A stretch of 64,000 bases of DNA, taken from contig JALJCS010000001.1 of NCBI GenBank assembly GCA_023055355.1, positions 54,689,381 to 54,753,380 of the forward strand. Direction: 5' to 3'. Positions 12,081-24,705 of this stretch are shown piece after piece. The first letter of the stretch is position 1; every line of letters begins with the position of its first letter. The notes under the pieces are model-generated. The model made no database searches, had not been told where the DNA came from, and was given only the letters and a program-made list of their open reading frames with translations. Source of the DNA: Agelaius tricolor. Its lineage: Eukaryota; Chordata; Aves; Passeriformes; Icteridae. The translations under genes were made by a program, and so were the position numbers.

Positions 12081-12719
12081 GGACAGGTTTTTTTTAAAGT
12101 TTTACCAAAGAGTGTTCAGGGGCACAAAAATATGTTTATACTGGCTTGATCTTTTCTCACTTCCTTGCAAGCCCAGTGGGAAGCTGGCCTATCAATGCAA
12201 TCTTTCCTCTCTACATCTTTCTTTACGGGAACTGTAGGGAGTGGAATTATAACTATCCCAGCACAAACAAACTTGCACTGAGTTGATGCATGTGTACCCA
12301 ATATTTGGCTTCAACATAACATGAGGGTATACTGCTTGCTTGCTATTGCTTAGCTTCTTGAGATAACAGTGTATTTTTTGGGGGGTTGGTCATAATAACT
12401 AAACCACTGCAGCAAAATACAAATGTGGCAAAACTCACACTACCTTGTTGTGCGATGCCCTGCCTGTTCTTCCCAGTTTGCCAAATTCTCCTGCAGCCCA
12501 CTAGGGCAGGGGTTCCTCTGGCTCTACCAGCCTCTTCTCTGGTCTCAAGGCTTTTCCCCCAGCAGACTTCCAGGTCTAGATCATAAACAGTGTGAGTGTT
12601 TGACTACTTATGCTTTTAATGACCTTGTTATTATCCTACCGCAAGCCTGATATAAATATACATAATTAATTGTCTTTTATATGTCTGAATGATGCATCGG
12701 TTTTCCTTTTCTTTTCCAG

Positions 12720-12731
12720 ACAAGGGAAAAG
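12720..12731 (+). other. Candidate 12-nt microexon (unproven)
   Basis: A polypyrimidine tract of about 20 nt ending in CAG at 12717-12719 is followed after only 12 nt (acaagggaaaag) by an AAG|GTATGT donor at 12732. Twelve nt is a multiple of three, so insertion would keep the frame. A TGC lies upstream of the tract, as in many neural microexons. This may be chance; no flanking exons are identified. Confidence 0.2.
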
Positions 12732-15700
12732 GTATGTACCAATTTTATGAGATAGTACTATATGACTAAAGTAGAAAAAATTTGAAGCTGGGAACCTCTT
12801 TGGACTAATTGTAGTATCCAGCACTTCACTTGCATTCCTGCTCAAATGCAGTCCAGACCATTGGTAACAAAGAGCCTGGGATGGTGACCTGCCAGTGTGA
12901 TAGAGTGTAAAATAAGTGGGCTGTCCCTGTTCCTTCTAATGGACAGATGTTGAGACAAATACCCTGATCATCCCCTCTGGCATCCTCAGCCAAGCCAAAG
13001 GGGTGGTGCCTCTCCTGGTGATCTCCCCTTCCCGTCTCTGGTCTGATTGCTCCTTTGTAGCGTTATGGTTGAGTCCCAGGTTATGAGAAGCTTTTCCTAT
13101 GTGAGCTTCAGCTCCAGAAATGATTTTGCAGAGGGCCAAAATGTACCACATTGGGATGTTGGATGCACTGAATGCAGTCCCCAGTCAGCACGATGCCCAA
13201 GGGTTTGCCTGGTTTTCAATAAAGTTGTCCAGCTTGCTCTTTAGTACTGTGCTGATTTCGGGCTGGGAGGAGTGGTTTTAAGAAGTAGACAACTCAATTA
13301 TCCAGGGAAAGAGATTTTTGTTTGTTCTTGTGATTTTTTTTTTACTCCATTTTGCTAAAGGAGTAAGTAAATATCTTATTTGTTTGGAAAGATAATACTC
13401 TGGTTAGATAATCTGTTGTTTTGAAGGATCTTGCTTTTATTAAGGAAAACAGCATCTATCTGTGTCTATCCAGCTTAGCTATTTGCAGGACACTTATCTC
13501 TGCAGTGTCTGAGAGCCAAGGATGATCATTAAGGGAAATGCTAACATGTTTAAATCCTAAATGAGAACCACATTACAGGATAAGTTCAATTTCATGTCAT
13601 AGTGGGAAAACTAGAGCCTTACTGAAGATGAGCTGAGTATTGAATACAAGCTGCATTGACTTTGTATGCTGGTTTTTTTTTTTTCCTTTTAACTTACTGT
13701 TTATTAGAGACTTTAGATCTTGATAAGTTATAAAGCTTGAGGAGGGGGAAAAATGATATAATAAAGCCAAGCAGCATCAGTAGATTGGAGAGCAAGAACC
13801 ACCTGCCACTCTGTGAGCTGCAGCTGATGAAGGGTACAGAAAGAAATGATTGACACCAGCACACAAACACACGCCCTGACTAGACACAGCAATATAGCTC
13901 AATAGCAACTTTATATCCTGTGATGAGATGAAAGAATACTGGCTTTAAAAGTAAAACACTTTGTAACATAAACTCCCCATATATTGGAGTGAGTCCCTGA
14001 GGAGCAGCAGTGTGCCCCGTGCCCCTCCTTTGCTCCTGCTCGCGACAGATCCCGCTCCACAAGCAGCAGGCAGGTTCAAACAAGGTCAGAGTGTCTGGCT
14101 TCTTGGCAGGAGCTGTCCTTTCTGCAAACTTAATAAATGGAGTCCAGGTGCAGGAGATATTCTTTGCAAATATATTCTCCAATGCGCCTATAATGTTTTC
14201 CATTGCCAGAGCTGGAGCTCCCAGGTTGTATTAGTCCCCTGCTGATCAGAAAAGGGTTTGACAATGACCAGTTGCCAAGAGAAGGAACTTAATCAAATTA
14301 GAATGCATAAAATTTCTGAAAAACATACCAAGAATTCAGAGCTGCATGCAGCTGCCTAGAGCAGAGGTCTTGAACACCCTGCCCATAGGCTGGAGTTTTA
14401 TTTCTCTGTGGGCCATATGGCACATGAAGCCTGGAAACATGCTTACTTTAGTAATAAAATGCTGCTCACCCACCTGGCTACAAAGCTAACCTTTAAAAGC
14501 AAGATAAGCATAACAGATAAAGAGTTCTCTTCCTTTTGTGAAATGAGACCTCTGGGAAAAATGAATTCCTTCCGCCTTTTCTCCTCCTTTGCACTGCACT
14601 ACGGTGGGATGTTCACTCTGAAGTCTAGTAATGATACTAATCTCTGCACAGAAATCTCTGTCAAAATGACCAGGTTTTGTCAAATGAACTAGGAAACAAG
14701 AAAGAAATATAAGGCTGGAAGAGACTTTCTAAATCAACAAATGCAGTTACATACTGTCACTGGTAATAATGTTACTATAATATGAACAGTCAAGCCTAGT
14801 TTGAGAAAAAAATGAAAATGCTGAAGGAAGACATGGGAAGGAAATTCAGAAGCAAGAGAGTTAGGGCTGGAAGAAAGAAACTAGCAAGGGAAAGGGAAGG
14901 GGAAGAAAAATGTAAAAGGATACCAAAACAGTGGGAGAAGGTAAGGGGGTACCAAAAAAAAAAAAACGGGAAAAAGTGACCAAAATACTTCAGAGGCATA
15001 TTTTTCTGCTGTACAAGTACAGCCTAAGTACAACTTGAATAGCTGCTGACAGCTCTGAGCCTTGTTATTGCATATGAGACACATGCCAGTTCTGATTATA
15101 GTGTAACTTCCTCTGTAATATCACTGCTGTTGTGCAGCAGGTAACAAATTTTCATTTGGTGGTGTTTGTGTCCTGAGAGCACCTGAGTTTTACTTGGGGA
15201 GTCGCAAAAATGTAGCATTTTATCTTTAGTTTTACTGAAAGCAATCTTTACCTGTACAATTGGAGACACAAAGAGTGTATTTGCACAGTTAGTGCTACAC
15301 ATGCAGGCTGTGTCTAGTTGTGGATCACAGGTCCACAAGAGGCATTATTTCTCTTCCCAACTGGATGAATCACACAGCCAGTTAGTGTGGGTCAAGTAAC
15401 ATTATTTGTTACTTCAACTCTCTGTTCAGTCAAAGACATGACACCCCACCATGGCATTTAGATGTCTACCCCACTCTATTCAATTGAGACATTTGCAAGA
15501 TGCAAATTAATTGGATTTTCATACCGGTTGCAGCTTAAATCAAACATCATTATTGGCTCACTCAAATGGCAAATACAGGGAAAGTTGTGAGTGACTTTGG
15601 ATGGGATAAATGAACCTAATAAATTAGTCATCCAGCTGTGTTTTGAAAACAATTTTTTTTCTGGAGTGTTTGCTTTCAACTTGCCAAGCAATGTCCCAGC

Positions 15701-16471
15701 TTTCTATGGTTGTGCAGCAATTTTGGGCAGAGCCTGGCAGCAATGCCTAACTCACCGTTAGCTTTGTCCTGTGCAGAGTGTCTGTTAAGCTGGCCCCAGC
15801 AAGCTGACTTTCCTTTGCAAATTGGTCAGGACTTAAAACTGTCTCCTGTCACTGCCCCTCATTTCACATTAACCTTAACTGATGCCCAGAAGGACCTAAC
15901 TGCAGGGCACTGGAAACAAATGTACCAGAAATCCATCCTTCCACAGTTTTACCACCAGGCATTAGATATATCAGAGATCATTCTATTTAATTTATGAGGT
16001 GTGAGAATCAAATAACCTATATAAAAATTTATGTTGTGTCTCTAGATGTCCAATCGAGATTGAAATATGTCTGGTTAACTTCCAAATAAATTGACTCCTC
16101 TAGAGTTTTCACTGAATTTTTCTCCCAGGCTAGAGTATGATTGAGTTTTATAGGTTTAATGTTGTGAAGTAGCACCTTAGAGAGAGTAGAGTTGAGACAT
16201 TTGCCCAACCATAGGCATATGCTATTGTTTCAGTACCCGTGAGGGGGACTCACTTTAGAGGGAGTTTATGACTCTGCTTTGTCTGTAATTGCTGATTAAA
16301 ATAGTACCATAGCAATATTTAAAGAGAATCAAGCCCTACTCAAGGATAGAGCCAGTGTTGTGGGAAATATTTCAGGATGAACCCATGCTTCCCAGCCAGC
16401 AGAAATTCAGCCATCATGTTCAGATTAACTGGGATTGGAGAAAAGGACAGGTCTGAGTCACATTCTCCTGT

Positions 16472-16499
16472 GGGGGGGTGGGGGGAGTGTGAATGTGGG
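16472..16499 (+). other. G-rich tract, possible G-quadruplex
   Basis: Runs of seven Gs (16472-16478) and six Gs (16480-16485) are followed by GGG at 16497-16499. The seven-G run can supply two GGG tracts around a one-base loop, so four tracts are available in total, with one long loop. Confidence 0.5.
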
Positions 16500-16881
16500 A
16501 TGCTGAGACCTGTGAATCCATTTGGCCAAAGACCCTCTTCTCAAGAACATAAGCAAAACATCTATGAAAGCAAATTCAGGCACCTTCCTGAGTGTGCCCC
16601 TCATGTATCCCTCACAAAGCTGCTGGGATACATGCTGAGGAATTTTGGTGGAATCTATGGGTCTTTCCTTGTGGCTGGTGTTGGTGCATCAGACTGTCAT
16701 TCCACTCACCTGCAGTGCAGATGGTGGAGCTGAACATGGGATATCTTTGTCCATCCTGGAGATGCAGGCATATGAATAGTTCTACTGGATATGCAGGTAT
16801 GTTCCCCCTTTGGTGCCTCTCTGTTTGTTGATGCTATATCACCATGCCTTGAAATGTAGGTCGTAGCTCTAGTTAAGGGTG

Positions 16882-17432
16882 TGCCATAGTTTAACCCCAG
16901 CCAGCAACAAATGCCAGGCTGACACAGCCACTTGCTCACTCCCCCACCAGAGACTCAAAAGACTAAAGACCAGAAAACTTGTGGGTTGTGATAAAGACAG
17001 TTTCATAGGTAAAGTAAAAGCTGTGCATGTAAGCAAAGCAAAACAAGGGTCAGTCAACTATAGCAAAGCAGGGATCCAGCACGTGCAATGATTATTTGGA
17101 AGACAAGTGCTGTAAGTCCAAACACCCCCTCCCCTTCCTCCTTTTTCCCCTTGCTTTACATAGTGAGCATGATGCCATGTGATGTGGAATATCCCTTTGG
17201 CTGGTGTTGGCTGTCCAGGCTGTGTCTTCTCCCAGCCTCCCACGCACCTCCAGCCCCCTTGCCAACGTGTCTGTATGAAAAGCAGAAAAGGCCTTGGCTC
17301 TGTGCAAACCCTGCTCAGCAATAACAAAAACATCTCTGTGTTATCAACTATGTGCTCAGCACAAATGCAAAACACAGCCCCACACTAGGTACTGTGATGA
17401 AAATTAACTCTACCCTAGCCCAAACCAGCACA
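16882..17432 (-). mobile_element. Solo LTR of an avian endogenous retrovirus
   Basis: On the minus strand this reads as a complete LTR of about 551 bp. It starts TGTGCTGGTTTGGGCTAGGG at 17432 and ends in ...GGTTAAACTATGGCA at 16882, so the termini are TG and CA. A decayed TATA-like box (TATGTAAAG on the minus strand, about 17155-17163) lies upstream of the central region. The 3' part shares landmarks with the forward copy at 6755-7045, so both belong to one family common in bird genomes. The flanks are GGGTG (16877-16881) and GGGTA (17433-17437), a likely 5-bp target-site duplication with one mismatch, as expected for an ERVL-like element. No gag, pol or env sequence is attached, so it is a solo LTR left by recombination between two LTRs. 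Confidence 0.87.
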
Positions 17433-18859
17433 GGGTAGAAAGCTGAATTTTGCCTTGATGCACACATAATATAGTTGAGCTGAGTATGATATGTGTGAGA
17501 GAAAATCCAACACTAGCAGTGTTTTGGTAGCAGTGGGGAGAGGACTTGTGTTGGTCAGGGGACAGCCTCAGCAAAGGGATTGGTTGTGCATGATTACACG
17601 AGAGATTAAGCAGATATTAAGCAGAAGTCTGTTGAAAATTCGTCATTAGCACTGAGCCTAAACCCTGCATTTTTAACACTCTTTATCCATTTCTAAGAAA
17701 TATTTTGAGTAATGTTAGTCCCACCTTATGAACCAGAGAAGTAATTTGTGCAAAGACTGCGCACAAGACTGCTTTTTCTTCTGGAAATGGAAAAAGCAAG
17801 ATTGGAGAATGGACACAAGATCTGTGGTCTCACAAGCCATTATTTTTTACTTTGAAATCTTTCTTTTACTTCAGTAAATCTGTGGCAGGAGTTGTGTTTT
17901 ACCTTGCTGGGTAGGGGAGCAGCTTTGCCTTACTTTTCATATTGTGTAACATTTCAGGCTTTGACTTGATGATTGTAATGAATTTTGTAGGGTAGGCAAA
18001 ACAGCAAAACAGAAACATCTGAATCTCTGTTCTTTTTGTGAAAACTTACAGCTGGCACAATGATTAAACTTCCTTGGGTCTGCTAAATCCTGTGGGAGTT
18101 CTTTAAAATTATAGCAGATTTCATTGATTGTATGGCAAATATGACCTATGATTCCACCTAAGTTTTCCTTTAGTTTAATTCCTGCCCCTCCGCTTTGCTC
18201 CTTTCATCAGCTCTTTTTTAACTTTGTCCTGTCCTTGATTTTTTTCCCAGAACAATCTAGCTCTCTTGGGCTTAGTCTTCATTAAAAAGGAAAAAAAAAA
18301 AAAGTTATCTAACATGTCTTACCTAACAGCCCTGTTTTTTCCAGTAAAGGTGAGAAAGGTGGTTTTCTTTTCAGGCCTGCCAATTCTTGTCTTTTCTTCT
18401 GAGATTGCTTGCCAGCGTGGAGATGGCTTTGTGTTGTGAATTCCTCTTTCACAGTTCTGCTCCAAACTGAGTTACAACCATCATGTTGTGCTGAGGCTGC
18501 CGTGCAGGTATCCATTCAGGAAGATTTCCAATGAGAACCAGCAATGCTTTTTCCTTTGCAGTGCTAATAACAGTTATTGTTGTGTTCTTCCTGTCCTGGG
18601 TGACTTTACATAAGTGATTGTGTATGTGTGCGAGATAGCAAAGGGGGGAAAAAAGCAGATGGAAGAGTAGTAATAACTGGGCAGTGGATGAGTCCACAGC
18701 ACATGGGCAAAGGAAATGCTGGGAGAAATAATTAGTGCTGTAATCTGATTTGCTAATAATCCATTTATAAAACAGTTATGATATATACTTGTAGGAATGT
18801 GACTGATCATAACTACAAATGGTATTACTTCCTCCCCTCCCACTCTGTATTAAAGAACC

Positions 18860-19110
18860 TTAATTACTTGATGGCTCAAGACTTTGTGGGTGACTCATGC
18901 TACAAAGAGTCAGATGCTCACAGCACATAATGGAGCTCTTGAAAAGCTTTCATAATGATGGCGGGCTTTGCACTACCTCCCTCCCATACATCCCTCTCTG
19001 CCAAAGAGTTATTAGGTAATTTAAAATAATTAAAAAGGAAATAATTAAAAGATTTTACACACACAGAAATAGCACTTGCAGCTAATTATGTAAGTCTATC
19101 ACTTCTAACA
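18860..19110. promoter_or_regulatory. Conserved-element-like block (candidate enhancer)
   Basis: Repeat-free sequence with CTTAATTACTTGATGG, CATAATGATGGCGGG, TTTAAAATAATTAAAAAGG, ATAATTAAAAGATTTTAC and GCTAATTATG. This is a dense set of homeodomain-like cores with a few GC-rich interruptions. Assigned by texture only. Confidence 0.25.
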
Positions 19111-19924
19111 GTGGAACACAGTTACTATTATCAGAGAATTGCGTTTGAATTGTGACGGATAATCCCCCGGTCCCATGTTGTACTCTTGCAAGTGGGAACT
19201 GGTTGTCTAGGTTTTTACAGAATGAAAGAGGTGTATGGAGCCTGTGGTCTAGCCACAGCTCTGCCATGAGAGGCTTCTGCTCAGCTTTGTTCCCTGCAGA
19301 TTTTTACCTAATTAAAACATAGCAGGGAACACAAACTCCTTCATCTAATCTTAATGTGTTTGCACAGCATGTTCTGCTAAACACGCAGGAGCTCCTGCAT
19401 GTCTGCAACTCCTTGTAGGCTTGGGGTGGCAGAGTAACTTCCTGACAGGGAGACTATGGGTGTGGGTCATGTTAAGTTAAGTAAATGACAAAATTGTCCT
19501 GTGGTCTTGCTGCCAACAGGATGGACACCATCTCTATGAATATGGTGATAGGAGTATGAGGTAATAATTCATTTCATCAGTTAGCAACATAGAGCTTCAC
19601 ATGGATAATGGCAGCTGCATAATGGTGAAAAAAATTGCATTGTAATTTTACTGCAATAAGCTAATATCCTAACTAAATAAAGCCTTTGGCACTTTAGGCA
19701 TTCAGAATCTAATTATTCAGAGAGAAATTTGGCCAAAGAAAGTGAGACAAAACTCCTTCCACCTTTGAAAAATATCTGTAATGCATCATGGCCGCTCATC
19801 AGACTGCCCCTAACGCTGGACAGTCAATAATCCAACCATTGAACAGTGATAATCCAGAGGCTATGGCCAAACTGTGAAACAGCAGCAGAAAGTAACAGTG
19901 ACTGTTGGATTTTTGGATTGCTTG

Positions 19925-19955
19925 ACTTTTTATTTTTCTTTTTTTCCCTCTTTTT

Positions 19956-19984
<29 letters not shown>
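19925..19984. repeat. Pyrimidine/poly-T tract ending in T28
   Basis: A T-rich stretch with occasional C ends in 28 uninterrupted Ts (19957-19984). It is probably a simple repeat; no retrogene body is seen on either side. Confidence 0.95.
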
Positions 19985-19988
<4 letters not shown>

Positions 19989-20289
19989 AAGCTATTGGCA
20001 ATATTACCTTACTATTTGTTTCACGTGTAGAGGTGTTGGGGTCCTCTGAAGGGGTGTTCAAAGTAGAAAGTTAATTTAGCCACTCCAAAACAGGCTCCAG
20101 TGGAGTTTGTATCTCTTTGTCCTCTGCCTGTAGATGAAACATAGGGAAAGGAAACCAGCTTTTGTGAGTACCTGCATCGTTTGCATCTTTGGTTGTAATA
20201 TGGGCTAACAGCAATTTCCTGACATATGAAATGCTTTTTGAGTTATGAATAGATTTTGCTTTTTAAAAGCTAAGGATTATAATCATCAT

Positions 20290-20690
20290 GCAGAACTTTA
20301 GGAGTGGTGTAAGACAGGTTGTATTAAATACCATCATTAATGATCTAAAAGAAAAAAGTGAGAAGAATATGATTACAAAATTCAGAGGATATTGAATTAG
20401 GAGGTCTAGAGAGAAAATGAGATAATAAAAAGAGACCTAAAAAGATTATAAAGGTAGGCGGGCATTTTTATAGAAACTAAGATTCATCCCAGAAAACTGC
20501 AGGACAATAAATCTGAGGGAAAATAATCAGAAACACATATCTCCAAGAGGAAGAATAAGCCTGGGAAGCAATAATTCTGAAAGAAGTAAGATGATAATGG
20601 TTAGCCAACTAAGCTTGAATTTGCCATATCATAAAGCTGCAAAATGTCCAAATGTAGTTTTAAGTCACAAATGCCAAACTATCATGTCAC
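20290..20690 (+). mobile_element. Ancient CR1/L3-like LINE remnant
   Basis: Heavily decayed, but in the right order it carries landmarks of the C-terminal ORF2 region of old CR1/L3-type LINEs: 'attaatgatctaaaag' (the former IINDL-type block), 'ttacaaaattcagagga' (the former KFADD-like catalytic block, now broken), 'tgagataataaaaagagac', 'gggaaaataatcagaaac', and 'aaagctgcaaaatgtccaaa'. No open frame survives. It is much more diverged than the CR1 copies at 2402 and 31502. Recognition is from memory of the family and the edges are approximate. Confidence 0.55.
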
Positions 20691-22929
20691 AAGACTTATA
20701 ATCTTTTTGCAAACACTTTATTACCATAAAATGCAGAACAGCTCAAGCAGTTTTCAACTCTGAGTGGTGAGTTTTGATCTATTTAGTCACTGTGCAGTGT
20801 CCTCACTAAAACTAATACCTGCTTTAAATTTTTGGAGATATTTGCTTAGAACTGGTGAGGTGCTGTTTTGTTCTTGCTGCCGTGTGTGTTGCACAGAACC
20901 ACTCTGGTCTTCAGTTGCTGTCCACTCAGGTGTGGGGAGCAATCTTGATAGCAACTCTCACACTTTTTTGCACTTCCTCTTAAGTGAAAGGTTTGCATGT
21001 GTGGGTGGAGGCTGAAGAGGAAAATACTTAATATTATTTTACTGAATTGTGCTGAGAGCTGATACTGGCAATGGGTGGGTTGAAAACCTACCCTTTCCAA
21101 GGAATGGTCAGTGGGGAAAAAGTGGTATGATTCATGGTGATTTAAATTAAGAAATTTCAGCCTGCTCAGAGCATACAGGCAGGCTATTACTACACCTTGT
21201 CTGAGCAGTAAAAACTCACATATTTATATCGTTAATGACTTTTGCATTGCTCTTATCATGCCCTCAGTTCCTTGGCCCTGGACCAGCAGGTCTCTGTGCT
21301 ATTTCCACTGAGCCACAGGCAAGCAAAACTTGTTCCCAAAAAATGACATGATCTGTTATGTATCCTGGGCTGAGACTGCTGGGCATTTTGCAGAAAAATA
21401 ACAACCTATTGAAGCTGCTGCAGTAGGCAGTGACAAGCCAGCACAGTGAGCTGAGGACAGTTTTGATGTGTACCCAGGAATGAATATTGCTGAAGAGGAG
21501 CTCTGTGTGTCAGCTGAGGAATTCCGTTGCTGAAATTGGTTCCCACAGCATTTTTTTAACTACTGAAGTTTTCAGACCAAGGTAGATTATATTTACAGTC
21601 TCCCTATTAAATCATCATAAACTTCTAATGCTGGGAATATGACCTGTTCAAAAAACCAAATGTAAATAGCAAAAGTTTGGAGTGGTTACTGAAGCTGCTG
21701 TCATTGTGAATCATACGGTCTTACCCAAGAAATAAGCTGCTGGGTTTAATAAGGCAGAAGTTGTGAAAATGAATATCTTCTCCAAATAAAGCAAAACTAA
21801 CATTTTACTGTCTTCTGATGGTTGAAAATTTATGGTGGCAGCTAAGATATGAATGAAAGTTAAATAGTCCTATTAATTTGATTACTTGTTTCCAGAGCCA
21901 TCAGACATGTGGAAAGTAATATCATGTGGGAAATGGTGTAAGATTTACACTCGCCTGAGAGAAATCACTGCTCCGTCTATCAGATTTGATAGGTGTCAGA
22001 GGACCCTTTGAAAATGAATAATAAGGGAACTGAATAAGAAGAAAGATACATAGCTGTTTAAAACTTTTAAACATTTGGATGAATTCTTGAACTAATTAAA
22101 ACAAAAGTTTAAATGGAAGTTTTTACATATATCTGGAATATGGTAGAACTGCTCAGCTGAGTGTGTGAATTATCTTATGCTCACTGACATTTGTGATGGT
22201 GGTTTTTGAGGTGAAAAAGATTTTATGGCCATTAAAATTAGGGAAAATTTGGGTTGAGTTAGTGCCTGTATCCTTTTATGCATTCGTAGTACAGGAGAAC
22301 TCAACCATATCAGGAAGCAAGCCTTTGCACAGATGTAAGCCATATTGTGTATACAACAATCCCCACAAACAATGTCCCTTCAATTTATTTTATGTTAAAA
22401 TTTGCTAAGCTATTAAATGCAATAAAGTCATCACATCCAGGGCAGCAATGGAGCCCTACTGCTATAGCAGTGATCACAAGCCCATGCTGATGAAGGGCCT
22501 GTTTCTTGCCCTGTGAATGCCAATGGCAGAACTCTTCAGTAACTTCAGTGGGAGTGGTGTTAAACCCTAGAGGAGACTTACACAAAAAACACTTGACCTG
22601 AACTGGTGAACAAATACATATCATGTTTCATCTTTGTGCCTTTTTCTGTTGGGTGGGGTCCTTTGCCAGACCAGCCCAAGGAAGTTCTGTTGTGGAAGTT
22701 AGCAGAGTGATGTGGAACAAAGCACTGTTCAGAGCCTGCATTTCCCATGAAACAGCAGCAGTTGCTGTACAGTCTGGCATAGAATAGGGCTGGATTAATC
22801 TCTTATTCTTCATTTGAAAGGCTCTGTATTAAAAGACTAAGGTTTAGGATTTTACATCCATTTAATACCTGGCTAAGTATTGGGGGTATGTGTTCAGATA
22901 TTAATGTGACTAAGAAGATATATGCTTGG

Positions 22930-23090
22930 GTTAAGGTTATTTCAAAAAAAGAAGCTCTGTCATTAATAATTTTTGGTCAGGAGCTCTGCCCGTCATCAGG
23001 AGATAAATCATCTTCCAGCAGCTGTGACAGCTCTTTAAGTCTGAGGCCTGAACAGCTTAATTGGGGAAATGATCAATTCTAAGATACATA
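22930..23090. promoter_or_regulatory. Conserved-element-like block (candidate enhancer)
   Basis: Contains CATTAATAATTTTTGG, a CAGCTG E-box overlapping TGACAGCTC (TALE-type TGACAG), and GCTTAATTGGGG, in moderately GC-balanced unique sequence. No conservation data are available. Confidence 0.25.
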
Positions 23091-24683
23091 GTTAAGATGA
23101 CAGGCTCGGTGCAGTAAATTCTTTCAGGAATGAACATGAATAAAATGAATATATTTATGGAACAGTGATGTAATTCAGAATCTTGGCTGTTAGGGAGCCT
23201 ATGCATCTTCATTCCTTCCCTGCCCTGTAGCAGTTTTCTGAGACTCCAACCTCAGATAACTCTGAATGGTCTGAAAACTACTCTAGGTGAATGCGGATTT
23301 TGTAAGAATGAAGAACCTTACCAAATGCTATGAATGAATAAAAAGTCTGCGTTTCCCACTGAGTATTGTGAGTTGACTGTACCTTATTTTTCTATATACA
23401 AAGCAAACATAAAAGAACACAAAACCAAACCAAAACAAACCCCAGAGCACCAAAAACTCCTATCTGTGAGTTGCTGGAAAATATTGCTCCTTTACAGTGA
23501 AAATTATGTGTGCTGACCCCATCTGTAGTAACACAGATCCCATAAGCAGATGCTTCCTGTACTTTAGGTGCCTGAGCAGCTCTTGGAAATCCCATGGTTT
23601 GTCTTTTTGCCTTTCTTGAATTGACAATTTTTTCAGCTGAAGTCACCTAGAAAGAGAAAAACTATTTCACCTTTTGGAAATGCAAGGAGTTTCTAAGGGG
23701 TGTGATTTGTTACATGGAGCAACTGGCAAGTTTTCCTCCGGACACTGTCATTACATGATTCATTGGCAGCACTGACTGCTGCCTGGAATTTACTTTGCAA
23801 CGGAGGATGGCTCCCATTGGTGTCTATGTATTGCTGGAGTTTCCAATCCTGCCTGCTTTTTCTCCCCAGTGAGAGTTTCCTGGCCTGAGATACACCTGGA
23901 AGGGTGCCGTGGCTGTGCTTCACTGGCTGGGCTCAGGCAAGGAGGGAACCAGAGCACGGGCAGGGCACAGGGGAACAATTGGTGCTGGCCAGAGAGCCTG
24001 TGGGTGGCCTGGACGTGGGTGCCCACCACTCAGTTCTGGTGTTGTAGCAGACCAGGTGCTTTGAAGCTGTCAGTGTTGCTTGTGGTAGGGAGAGTGATGG
24101 ACAAGCCCGGCAGAAATGGGCTCCAGACCCTGCTAAGTATGCACCAAGCAGTTTTGGGTTCACATAAGATTATTTTCATTCTTAAAATGTGCTGTGCACC
24201 TGCACATGTTCCCAGGGATGACAAAAGACTACAGCAGCCATTTGTAAATTACAATCGGTGACTTTATGCAGAAAAAATGGCTTCAGGTTATGTGAAGAGT
24301 ATCCATTCATACACAGGTTCTTGATTAACATTGCAGGTTCCCATTGAGCTGTTACAGTGAATACAGTAAGAGGCTGCATGAAAAGCACTTTCATATTGAC
24401 ACGAAGAAAAGCAGACCAAGTGCTCTTACTGTGTATTTTGTCAAAATAATTTTCATGCTGAAGTTTAAGCCACATAGCATAAATATTTTCCAGCTAGCAG
24501 GCAGTGATCATGAAGCGCATCCTGGATTGCATGACTCAGGCCATCAAAAGAAAAGCTTTAACCATGAACTCTGTGAACTCTAAGGAAAACCTCCAGTTGA
24601 GCTAATAAAATGTATTGGAAGTGACTTGGATACCTTCCTGTCTGTGATGCTTTTTAATGAAATCTGTCCTCCCCCACTCTGAA

Positions 24684-24705
24684 TGTGTGTGTGTGAGAGT
24701 GTGTA
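24684..24705. repeat. (TG)n microsatellite, imperfect
   Basis: TGTGTGTGTGTGAGAGTGTGT, a short interrupted dinucleotide repeat. Confidence 0.9.

Larger units (their letters stand above)
12081..16881. other. Unassigned non-coding stretch
   Basis: No gene recognised. It holds a microexon-like splice motif pair at 12718-12737, a purine-rich stretch at about 14800-14980, and a G-rich run at 16472-16499. The sequence near 12890-13260 ends in a polyadenylation-like AATAAA at about 13219 but matches no repeat I can name. Confidence 0.5.
17433..20289. other. Unassigned non-coding stretch
   Basis: No gene recognised. Local items are an A13 run at 18291-18303, an AT-rich block with several TAATTA/AATTAAAA motifs at 18860-19110, a 14-bp palindrome GCAGGAGCTCCTGC at 19385-19398, paired TAATCC sites at 19828-19833 and 19850-19855, and a long T-rich tract at 19925-19984. 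Confidence 0.55.

Noticed and set aside
12890..13260. Possible decayed LTR ending in an AATAAA-containing segment
   Set aside because: No matching TG/CA ends, no target duplication and no similarity to the two identified LTRs.
14361..14425. Possible hAT (Charlie-like) transposon terminus, 'gcagaggtcttgaac' and 'gtgggccatatggc'
   Set aside because: Only a loose resemblance over a few words, with no opposite inverted repeat or 8-bp target duplication found.
16377..16733. 118-codon plus-strand frame
   Set aside because: No domain; crosses the G-rich tract (Gly/Trp-rich translation). Likely chance.
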